From contig CAJMAW010000040.1 in NCBI GenBank assembly GCA_905211485.1, positions 1-23,108 on the forward strand: DNA of 23,108 nucleotides. Direction: 5' to 3'. Each line of letters begins with the position of its first letter. Positions within the stretch are counted from its first letter, which is position 1. This document shows positions 7,392 to 14,018 of the stretch, piece after piece. The notes below the pieces were generated by a model that was not told the DNA's origin, did not search any database, and saw only the letters and a program-made list of their open reading frames with translations. The position numbers and the translations under genes are program-made. This DNA comes from an uncultured Lentisphaeria bacterium (GTDB taxonomy: Bacteria; Verrucomicrobiota; Lentisphaeria; Victivallales; UBA1829).

Positions 7392-7826
7392 AAAGAAAGC
7401 ACCTCTCCTCTTCTTGCCTTGAAACGGAAGAAAGACAAAGACTTTCAAGACGGAAATGCAAGAAAAAAGCAGGGAAGTCCGGAAGCCCATAATGTGTATG
7501 TGAAATCACTGAAAAAGCGGGTTCTGCGCAGTCTCGGCGCAAAAAAATGGGAAGAAAGGGGAAAAAAGAGAAAAACACTGAAGGAGTCCCCGGCTATCAG
7601 ATATCTTTCTCCTTCTTTTCTCCGGAAAACTTCATCCGTCTTCGCCCTTCCCCTCCCCCCCAGCTCAACTAACTCTTTCGTCCTTTTTCGTCTTCCTTTT
7701 CTTTTTCCTCTTTCCCGTGAAAATTCATTCAGGGAGGAACTCGAAATCCGCTTTGTTCATTTCCGGATCCTTTCTGCATCTGAATTCCGGAGAAAGAAAA
7801 AACAGGGGCGAAAAACCGTTGCTCTC
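7392..7826. other. Gene-free region with purine/pyrimidine strand asymmetry
   Basis: No convincing gene is seen. Open frames here are short, lack ribosome binding sites and encode only basic low-complexity peptides. The + strand is purine-rich at about 7400-7590, strongly pyrimidine-rich at about 7605-7728 (including a run of seven C), and purine-rich again at about 7730-7835. Confidence 0.5.
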
Positions 7827-7860
7827 AGGAAAAAACCTGCCTTTTTTCTTCTTTTTTTTT
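7827..7860 (+). terminator. A/U-stem terminator-like element with long T-run
   Basis: AGGAAAAAA (7827-7835) can pair with TTTTTTCTT (7842-7850) across a CCTGCC loop, followed by C and nine T (7851-7860). The shorter CAGG/CCTG hairpin (7826-7839) is an alternative. It insulates the following promoter from rightward read-through. No gene directly upstream explains it. Confidence 0.4.
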
Positions 7861-7869
7861 GAAAAATAC

Positions 7870-7897
7870 TTGATTAATCTTTCTTAAAAAATATATT
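7870..7897 (+). promoter_or_regulatory. Candidate promoter of the redox/lyase operon
   Basis: TTGATT (7870-7875) and TATATT (7892-7897) are separated by 16 bp in a very AT-rich stretch just after the terminator-like element. The -10 overlaps a perfect 12-bp palindrome, AAAATATATTTT (7888-7899), and TTGATT/AATCAA (7870-7875 and 7901-7906) bracket the promoter as an inverted repeat. The leader to the ATG at 8061 would be about 155 nt. Confidence 0.5.
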
Positions 7898-7958
7898 TTC
7901 AATCAAAATATAGCATAAGAGAAAAAAAATCTGCTACCAGTCGGCGGCACACAGCAGC

Positions 7959-7994
7959 GCAAGAAACGCAAGAGACGCAAGAAACGCAATAGAA
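7959..7994 (+). repeat. 9-bp tandem array in the operon leader
   Basis: GCAAGAAAC, GCAAGAGAC and GCAAGAAAC lie head to tail (7959-7985), with a degenerate fourth unit (GCAATAGAA). A GAA-rich tract to about 8017 follows, then a direct repeat of ATCCGGAG (8019-8034). The array lies in the presumed untranslated leader of the gene at 8061. Confidence 0.75.
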
Positions 7995-8060
7995 GAAAGA
8001 AGAAGAAAAAGAAGAAAATCCGGAGATCCGGAGAAGGGGCAAGAGAAAGGAATCAGCAGC

Positions 8061-8933
8061 ATGGAAAAGTTGAATGTTCTTGTAACAGGGGGAACCCGCG
8101 GAATCGGAGCGGGAATTGTCCGGGAACTGCTTTCCGCCGGGCACAACGTCATGTACTGCGCTCGCAGCAGCCCCGCGGCGGAGTCTTCTCCGGAACAAGC
8201 GGAAGAGAAAACATCTCCTCTTTCTTCCTCTGTTTCTCCTCTTTCCTCAGCCACTTCTTCCGGTTTTCCCCCTTCTTTTTCGCCCTCACAGCTGTCTTCT
8301 CAGGGCGAGTCTTCCGTGAAAGTCGGCAACGCCCTGTTTCATCGTTGTGATATTTCTTCCGAAAAAGAACGCAGGGAACTCATCAGCGCCTTTCTGGAAG
8401 AATTCGGCACTCTCGATGCTCTTGTCAACAACGCGGGAGTAGCGCCGGAAAAGCGCTGCGATCTGCTGGAAATGACGCCGCAAAGTTTTGACCGTGTCAT
8501 GGAAATCAATCTCAAGGGACCGTTTTTCCTGACGCAGCTGGCGGCTAAGGCGCTTCTGGAGAACAGGACGGGGAAATTCCGCTGCATCGTCAATATCGGA
8601 TCCGTTTCCGCCCGCTGCGCGAATATCGAACGGGGAGAATACTGCCTTTCCAAGGCGGGAGTGGCCATGGCAAGCAGACTCTGGACGGCACGGCTCGCAA
8701 AGGAAGGAATCGCCGTCTACGAAATCCGGCCGGGAATCATCCGGAGCGACATGACACGAACCGTAACAGCCAAATACGACCGCCTGATCGAAGAAGGCCT
8801 GACTCTCCAGAAACGCTGGGGACTCCCTTCCGATGTGGGCAGAGCGGTCCGGATGCTTCTTTCCGGCGATCTGGCCTACTCCACCGGACAGGTCCTCAAT
8901 GTCGACGGGGGAATGCTAATCGAACGCTTCTGA
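8061..8933 (+). CDS. SDR-family oxidoreductase with Ser/Pro-rich insert
   Basis: A 290-residue classical short-chain dehydrogenase/reductase, cytoplasmic and NAD(P)-dependent. Visible motifs are the cofactor glycine motif TGGTRGIG (9-16), NNAG (123-126), catalytic Ser181, Tyr194 and Lys198 (YCLSK), and the late PGIIRSDM and VLNVDGG segments. It is about 40 residues longer than usual because of a low-complexity Ser/Pro/Glu segment at about 38-87, in the loop after the second beta strand that normally helps select NAD or NADP. Part of this insert is a 21-bp tandem repeat. AAAGG at 8047-8051 precedes the ATG. It is the first gene of the cluster running to 16154. A role as a sugar- or uronate-type dehydrogenase fits the neighbourhood but the substrate is unknown. 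Confidence 0.9.
   Translation: MEKLNVLVTGGTRGIGAGIVRELLSAGHNVMYCARSSPAAESSPEQAEEKTSPLSSSVSPLSSATSSGFPPSFSPSQLSSQGESSVKVGNALFHRCDISSEKERRELISAFLEEFGTLDALVNNAGVAPEKRCDLLEMTPQSFDRVMEINLKGPFFLTQLAAKALLENRTGKFRCIVNIGSVSARCANIERGEYCLSKAGVAMASRLWTARLAKEGIAVYEIRPGIIRSDMTRTVTAKYDRLIEEGLTLQKRWGLPSDVGRAVRMLLSGDLAYSTGQVLNVDGGMLIERF
8214..8255 (+). repeat. 21-bp tandem duplication inside the SDR insert
   Basis: Two in-frame units, 8214-8234 and 8235-8255, both begin TCTCCTCTTTC and encode SPLSSSV and SPLSSAT. Confidence 0.7.
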
Positions 8934-8978
8934 CAGCTCAGTGCCGGAAAAAGAAAAAACAGGGGGCAAAAAAAAGTC

Positions 8979-11270
8979 ATGGGAACAAAACCGCACACAA
9001 AAAACGCGATTGAAAAAAGATCCGGGCTGAAGCAGATTAAAACGTACTGCGATGTTCTCGTCATCGGGAGCGGCGCTTCCGGTCTCGCCGCCGCCGTACG
9101 TCTCCATGCTCTCGGCGTCAGGCGAATCCTTCTCTGCACAGAAGGGCTTCACATGGGGACCAGCATCAACACCGGAAGCGACAAGCAGACCTATTACAAA
9201 CTCGGTCTGTACGGGAGCGAAGCGGATTCCCCCCTCCTCCTTGCCTCGGATCTGATGAAAAGAGGCGGCGTGCATGGGGATCTGGCACTTGCGGAAGCAT
9301 CACTTTCGGTCATTGCCTTTTCCCATCTGGCGACGCTGGGGGTGCCATTCCCCCATGACGAATACGGAGCTTATCCGGGGTACAAGACGGATAACGATCC
9401 GAGAAGACGCGCCACATCCTGCGGACCTTACACGTCACGCGAAATGTGTCTGGCGCTCATCCGGGAACTCAGGCGCAGGCGCATTCCCGTCGCCGAACAG
9501 CTGATCGCCACAGATCTGCTTTCGGACGGACGGACCTGTTACGGAGCCGTCTTCGCCGATCTGAGCGGGAAAGGACTTTCCTCCCAATCCTCTCAATCCT
9601 CCCAGTCGTTCCCCCAGTCTTCCGCGTCTTTCAGGCACGCCGGGAACTCCATGAAAACCATGGACTCCACGGATTCTACGGATTCCCCGGATTTCCCTCT
9701 TCCTGTTTTCAGGACGGTCTTTGCCCGCTATACCGTCTTTGCCGTCGGTGGGCCGGGCGGACTTTATGGACGAAGCGTTTATCCTGAAGTTCATACGGGA
9801 GCCATCGGGCTGGCGTTTGAAGCGGGAGCGAAGGGAAGGAATCTTCCGGAATCCCAGTTCGGCCTGGCGGCGGTCAAATTCCGCTGGAATGTCTCGGGCA
9901 GTTATCTGCAGGCTCTTCCGCGTTTCGTCTCCTGCGCAAGGGACGGAGTTTCAGATGAAAGGGAATTCCTGCGGGAATATTTCCGGACTCCGGAGGAAAT
10001 GTACAACGCCATTTTTCTGAAGGGATATCAATGGCCGTTTTCCGCGGAGCATCTGCCGGGATCGTCGGTCATTGATCTTCTGGTGTACAGGGAGAGCGTG
10101 CTCCGGGGACGCAGAGTCTGTCTGGACTACCGGAGCGATCCGCCGGATTTCCGACCCGAACGCTGTTCCGCCGAACTCAGGGAATATCTCAGGAAAAGCC
10201 GTGCGGAGGGCGATTCCCCGCTGAAGCGCCTCAAAGCGCTGAATGAACCGGCATGGAAACTGTTTGCGGAACACGGAATTGATCTGGGAAAGGAAGCTCT
10301 GGAAGTGGCAGTCTGCGCACAGCACAACAACGGAGGACTTGCCGGAGACAGAAACTGGGAATCGGAGACGCTCAGGAATTTCTATCCCGTCGGAGAAGTC
10401 AACGGTTCGCACGGGCTGGCGCGCCCCGGTGGAGCCGCATTGAATGCGGGACAATGCGGAGCCTTCCGCGCCGCTGAGGCAATCGCCCTTTCCCTGAACA
10501 CCCAGAACATGCGGAATCGTTCCCGAGCGGGAAAAAAGGCCGATTCGGATTCATCTTCCCAGGCAGGATCAGACTGGGTGGCAGAGACCGAAGCGGAGAA
10601 AAGGGCGGAAGTGCTTCTGAAGGAATATGAGAGACGTCTGGAAATTCCCTGTCTCTCTGCGGAGGCGGACTGGCGCAGGCAGCGCGGAATCCTCCGGGAA
10701 CGCATGGACCGCGCGGGATGCTTCGTCCGGGAAGAGAAAATCCTTCGCTCCGCCATTCAGGAAACACGCGGACAGCTTTCCGCGCATCAAAACTCTCCCC
10801 TGGGATTCCTTCACGCGGAAGATCTGGCCGAAGTACTCCGGAACCGCCAGCTTCTGACAGCGCAGCTTGTTTATCTGGAAGCCATTCTGGCTCAGATGGA
10901 AAGCGCTTCCGGCTCCCGCGGGGGAAGCGTTGTGCTTTCGCCCGCCGGGATTCCGCTCCCCGGACTCCCGGAATGGAAAATTCTCCCGGAAGATCCGGCT
11001 TTCCGAAACTGTGTTCTGGAAACTCTTCCGGACCGGGACGGAAAAGTCCATTCCGAATGGAAGCCCTGCCGTTCCCTTCCGGAGCAGAATGAATGGTTTG
11101 AAACGCTCTGGAAAAAGTATCGGGAGATTCATTCAGCGAACGGAACGGGAAAAAGGGAGGGCCGCCCGGAGAATGAAAAAGGTTCCGAAGCCACTGCGGA
11201 CTCTGAAAGTTCTGAAAGTTCTGGAAATGCAGGAAATATGATCCATACGGAAGGAGGGATAGACTCATGA
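8979..11270 (+). CDS. Fumarate-reductase-like FAD-dependent oxidoreductase
   Basis: A 763-residue flavoprotein of the succinate dehydrogenase/fumarate reductase/L-aspartate oxidase type. The FAD-binding GSGASG (30-35) follows a beta strand, CDVLVIG. Near 449-482 the typical HNNGGLAGD and PVGEVNGSHGLARPGGAALN segments close the FAD site, with His449, His478 and Arg482 as candidate active-site residues. A C-terminal helical part with YLEAILAQ follows. No signal peptide is seen, so it is probably cytoplasmic, unlike periplasmic fumarate reductases. Two Ser-rich low-complexity stretches (about 200-240 and 505-530) and a Ser/Glu tail interrupt the fold and contain 9-bp tandem repeats. A G-run at 8962-8966 precedes the ATG. 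It ends in a 4-bp overlap with the next gene. The electron acceptor and substrate are unknown. Confidence 0.85.
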   Translation: MGTKPHTKNAIEKRSGLKQIKTYCDVLVIGSGASGLAAAVRLHALGVRRILLCTEGLHMGTSINTGSDKQTYYKLGLYGSEADSPLLLASDLMKRGGVHGDLALAEASLSVIAFSHLATLGVPFPHDEYGAYPGYKTDNDPRRRATSCGPYTSREMCLALIRELRRRRIPVAEQLIATDLLSDGRTCYGAVFADLSGKGLSSQSSQSSQSFPQSSASFRHAGNSMKTMDSTDSTDSPDFPLPVFRTVFARYTVFAVGGPGGLYGRSVYPEVHTGAIGLAFEAGAKGRNLPESQFGLAAVKFRWNVSGSYLQALPRFVSCARDGVSDEREFLREYFRTPEEMYNAIFLKGYQWPFSAEHLPGSSVIDLLVYRESVLRGRRVCLDYRSDPPDFRPERCSAELREYLRKSRAEGDSPLKRLKALNEPAWKLFAEHGIDLGKEALEVAVCAQHNNGGLAGDRNWESETLRNFYPVGEVNGSHGLARPGGAALNAGQCGAFRAAEAIALSLNTQNMRNRSRAGKKADSDSSSQAGSDWVAETEAEKRAEVLLKEYERRLEIPCLSAEADWRRQRGILRERMDRAGCFVREEKILRSAIQETRGQLSAHQNSPLGFLHAEDLAEVLRNRQLLTAQLVYLEAILAQMESASGSRGGSVVLSPAGIPLPGLPEWKILPEDPAFRNCVLETLPDRDGKVHSEWKPCRSLPEQNEWFETLWKKYREIHSANGTGKREGRPENEKGSEATADSESSESSGNAGNMIHTEGGIDS
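9579..9605 (+). repeat. 9-bp tandem array encoding Ser-Ser-Gln
   Basis: Three in-frame units (TCCTCCCAA, TCCTCTCAA, TCCTCCCAG) encode SSQSSQSSQ inside the flavoprotein gene; a degenerate fourth unit follows. Confidence 0.85.
9663..9698 (+). repeat. 9-bp tandem array encoding Asp-Ser-Thr
   Basis: Four in-frame, partly decayed units (GACTCCACG, GATTCTACG, GATTCCCCG, GATTTCCCT) encode DSTDSTDSPDFP in the flavoprotein. Confidence 0.8.
11202..11228 (+). repeat. 9-bp tandem array in the flavoprotein tail
   Basis: TCTGAAAGT, TCTGAAAGT and TCTGGAAAT encode the Ser/Glu-rich SESSESSGN close to the C-terminus. Confidence 0.85.
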
Positions 11271-11824
11271 AATCCCGAGGAAGCTCCTCCGGGGAGCGGG
11301 AAAACACGCTTGACTTCAGCATTCTGCGCGTTCTCCGGAAAAGAGAAGGCATGAGCATTGCGGAACTCTCTGAAAAAAGCGGGGTCTCCGCAAGCGTGAT
11401 TTCAAAACTGGAACGGAACCGGACTTCCGCGGAAACAGATACACTCTGCCGCATCGCACATACTTTCCAAATCACGCTGACGGATCTCATCTGTCTTGCG
11501 GAAAGGCAAAGCTCCCATTCCGTCCATGCGGAGCAGTACCGATCCGGCGATTTTCTTTTTGAACGCGTATCTTACAACAATCTGCGCTGCATGCACGCGG
11601 AAGCCGCCGCGGGAGCCGGACTTTCCACACCCGAACTGCACAGGGACGATTACGAACTCTGCTGGGTGCTCCGCGGCTGTCTGCGCCTCAGCCTGCCGGA
11701 GGAGGAGCTTCTCCTCCGCCAAGGCATGGCCGTGCAGTTCGACGCTCTTCTGCAGCACCGTTACGAAGCGCTTGAAGATACGGAACTTGTCATTGTCCAT
11801 CTGCAGAAACCCAAACGTTTTTGA
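11267..11824 (+). CDS. XRE-family regulator with cupin sensor domain
   Basis: A 185-residue regulator. Residues about 17-75 form a Cro/CI-type helix-turn-helix (MSIAELSEKSGVSASVISKLERNRTS). Residues about 88-182 fit a small cupin barrel (YELCWVLRGCLRLSLPEEELLLRQGMAVQFDALLQHRYE), the usual ligand sensor in this architecture. It overlaps the flavoprotein by 4 bp (ATGA) and has a strong AAGGAGGG at 11251-11258, so translation is coupled to the operon. It probably senses a pathway intermediate and regulates the cluster from within. The usual metal-binding His pattern of cupins is incomplete here; only His641-equivalents such as the HRDDYE segment are visible, so metal dependence is unclear. Confidence in the class is high, in the ligand nil. 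Confidence 0.9.
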   Translation: MKSRGSSSGERENTLDFSILRVLRKREGMSIAELSEKSGVSASVISKLERNRTSAETDTLCRIAHTFQITLTDLICLAERQSSHSVHAEQYRSGDFLFERVSYNNLRCMHAEAAAGAGLSTPELHRDDYELCWVLRGCLRLSLPEEELLLRQGMAVQFDALLQHRYEALEDTELVIVHLQKPKRF

Positions 11825-11841
11825 AAGGTCCGCCGTCAGCC

Positions 11842-13326
11842 ATGCACTCCTCATCATTTCATTCCTGTCATTGCACTGCATTCTACAGCAAAGTCTCCTC
11901 CTTCCAGACTCTTTCCGGCTTCCGGGAAGGACTTCTCCGGGAGGGAATCCAAATCGGGCTTGCGTCCGACGCCGTTCCCGGAAAAGTCATGTCCTCTCCG
12001 CTTTCCTGCTGCGGCAGGACGCCCGGGAACCGCTGGGCGATCCTCCCCATGGAAGGCTGGGACTGCACCAGAGACGGCGCACCCGGAGAATACACAAGAC
12101 GGCGCTGGCTTCGTTTCGCCTCATCCGGCGCAAAACTCATCTGCGGGACGGAGGCGGCTGCGGTCATGCACCGCGGGAGAAGCAATCCGCGGCAGCTTCT
12201 TGTCAGCGAGCACACGCTGGATGCGCTGAAAAGCCTCTGTTCTGAAATGCGCCGGGTCCACCGGGAAAGCTCGGGAACGGACAAAGACCTCCTGATCGGA
12301 CTCCAACTGACTCATTCCGGCAGATTCTCCCATCCGGACGATCCACAGAAGGCTCTGCCTTCCACAGCTTATGCACATCCGCTGCTGGACAAAAAATTCC
12401 ACTGCGGAAAGGAAAATGTGCTCACGGACCGGGAAATCGGGGAAATCGTACAGGCTTTTGTCAGGGGTGCCGTCATTGCCCAGAAGGCAGGATTCGATTT
12501 CGTCGACATCAAACACGCGCACGGGTATCTGGCGCACGAGTTTCTCAGCGCCGTCGAGCGCAAAGGTCCTTACGGCGGGGCCTTTGAAAACCGGACACGC
12601 TTCTTCAGGGAAATCGCCTCCGGAATCCGGAAAGCCTGTCCGGGGCTGAATCTGGCGATGCGTCTGAGTCTTTTCGATCTGATTCCGTTCGTGAAGGATG
12701 AGCAGAACGGCCTGGGCGTCCCGATGGACTGGGAAGGATCCTATCCCTTCGCCTTCGGTGGAGACGGAACGGGAAGAGGGATGGATCCGGATCTCCGGGA
12801 ACCCGCGGAGTTCATCCGGATGGCGCATCAGGAATACGGAGTGGATCTGATTTGCGCGACGGTGGGGAGCCCTTATTACAATGTGCATCTTCAGCGTCCC
12901 GCCTACTATGCGGTGTCGGACGGATATTTGCCGCCGGAGCATCCTCTTCTCAATGTTGCCCGCCACATCGATGCGGTGAAAAGGATCCGGGAACTCTGTT
13001 CTCCTGAGATCCGCTTTGTCGGATCGGGATACAGCTGTTTGCAGGAGTATCTCCCGAACGCGGCGGAGTATTCGGTGGCGCACGGACTCACCGACTTTGT
13101 CGGAATCGGCCGGATGGCGCTCTCCTATCCGGATTTCTGTTCGGACATTCTCGCCGGACGCAGTCCCGACCGCCGCAGAATCTGCAGAACCTTCGGCGAC
13201 TGCACCAACGCCCCCCGCGCCGGACTTGTCTCCGGCTGTTATCCCCTGGATGAATTCTACCGCCGCCTTCCCGGGGCGGAGGAATTGAAGGAACTGAAAC
13301 TCAGAGCGAAAGGCAGAATTTCATGA
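11842..13326 (+). CDS. Old Yellow Enzyme-family NADH:flavin oxidoreductase
   Basis: A 494-residue FMN-dependent TIM-barrel protein. The barrel begins at about residue 64 with NRWAILPMEGWD. The signature KHAHGYLAHEFLS supplies His225 and His227, followed by PYGGAFENRTRF. The late GIGRMALSYPDF segment closes the phosphate-binding part. There is no C-terminal FAD/NAD(P) module as in 2,4-dienoyl-CoA reductase, so it is the single-domain type with an N-terminal extension and a Cys-bearing tail (CRTFGDCTNAPRAG). The ATG at 11842 is preferred, with GAAAGG at 11823-11828. An in-frame TTG at 11821 overlapping the upstream stop is the alternative. It overlaps the next gene by 4 bp. Such enzymes reduce activated C=C bonds or oxidise related substrates; the physiological substrate is not evident. 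Confidence 0.88.
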   Translation: MHSSSFHSCHCTAFYSKVSSFQTLSGFREGLLREGIQIGLASDAVPGKVMSSPLSCCGRTPGNRWAILPMEGWDCTRDGAPGEYTRRRWLRFASSGAKLICGTEAAAVMHRGRSNPRQLLVSEHTLDALKSLCSEMRRVHRESSGTDKDLLIGLQLTHSGRFSHPDDPQKALPSTAYAHPLLDKKFHCGKENVLTDREIGEIVQAFVRGAVIAQKAGFDFVDIKHAHGYLAHEFLSAVERKGPYGGAFENRTRFFREIASGIRKACPGLNLAMRLSLFDLIPFVKDEQNGLGVPMDWEGSYPFAFGGDGTGRGMDPDLREPAEFIRMAHQEYGVDLICATVGSPYYNVHLQRPAYYAVSDGYLPPEHPLLNVARHIDAVKRIRELCSPEIRFVGSGYSCLQEYLPNAAEYSVAHGLTDFVGIGRMALSYPDFCSDILAGRSPDRRRICRTFGDCTNAPRAGLVSGCYPLDEFYRRLPGAEELKELKLRAKGRIS

Positions 13327-14000
13327 TCTATTTTTTTGCCGACAATCATTACGGAGTCCATCCCGGGAAACAAATCTTCAGCGCCCTCCCGGGGGAGCTC
13401 AAAGCCCGGATCCGTTTCTTTGAAGACGATTTTTCCCTCCTCGAAAACGCATCCTGGAAAGAGGACTGCGAACTTTTGATTCTTCATCTCATCGGAGGGA
13501 CTTGCGGAAATCCGCATCCGGACTCCGGAGCGGAAAAAGCCGTCAGGGAGTATTACGGGAAGGGGAACAACATTCTGCTGCTGCACGGCTCCAGCGCCGC
13601 ATTCTGGAAATGGGGATGGTGGCGGAAGGCCGCCGGACTCCGCTGGGTGCGCCCGGAGGATCCGGACGGAGTCCCGGCTTCCTGTCATCCCTCCGCTCCC
13701 TGTACGGTGCTCCGGGCGAAAACCCGTCACAGACTGTCCTCCTCCCTGCTCCGGGATTTCTCCCTGCCGGAAGACGAAATCTATACCGCTCTTGAGGAAA
13801 CCGCTCCCATCATGACGCTCATGACATGCGACGTCAACGGCAAGACCTTTCCCCAATGCTGTGAATGCATTTCTCCCTCCGGCGGAAAGATCCTCAGCTT
13901 CCTGCCCGGACACAGAAAAGAATGCACGGAAAATCCGGATCTGATCTTCAATATCGTTCAGCTCATCCGTTATTCCCTTGAAACCAATCATGAACAGTGA
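13323..14000 (+). CDS. ThuA-like domain protein
   Basis: A 225-residue protein with a class I glutamine-amidotransferase-like fold of the ThuA type. MIYFFADNHYGVHPG opens the first strand, GGTCGNP and NNILLLHGSSAAFWKW (about 58-97) correspond to the conserved middle strands, and DEIYTALEETAPIMTLMT followed by GGKILSFLPGHR near 190-200 matches the usual ThuA ending, where a Gly-His closes the fold. No signal peptide is seen. ThuA proteins occur in disaccharide and keto-sugar utilisation clusters, which fits the dehydrogenases here. The biochemical activity of this member is unknown. The start overlaps the OYE-like gene by 4 bp (ATGA), implying translational coupling, and the lyase gene follows after 18 bp. 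Confidence 0.78.
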   Translation: MIYFFADNHYGVHPGKQIFSALPGELKARIRFFEDDFSLLENASWKEDCELLILHLIGGTCGNPHPDSGAEKAVREYYGKGNNILLLHGSSAAFWKWGWWRKAAGLRWVRPEDPDGVPASCHPSAPCTVLRAKTRHRLSSSLLRDFSLPEDEIYTALEETAPIMTLMTCDVNGKTFPQCCECISPSGGKILSFLPGHRKECTENPDLIFNIVQLIRYSLETNHEQ

Positions 14001-14018
14001 AAAAAAAAGGAGTTCTCC

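Noticed and set aside
7419..7862. Possible small basic protein (147 codons) in the gene-free block
   Set aside because: Its composition simply mirrors purine and pyrimidine tracts, it has no ATG with a ribosome binding site at the proposed start, and it ends in the T-run of the terminator-like element.
7959..7994. CRISPR-like array
   Set aside because: Units are 9 bp with no spacers; it is a simple tandem repeat.
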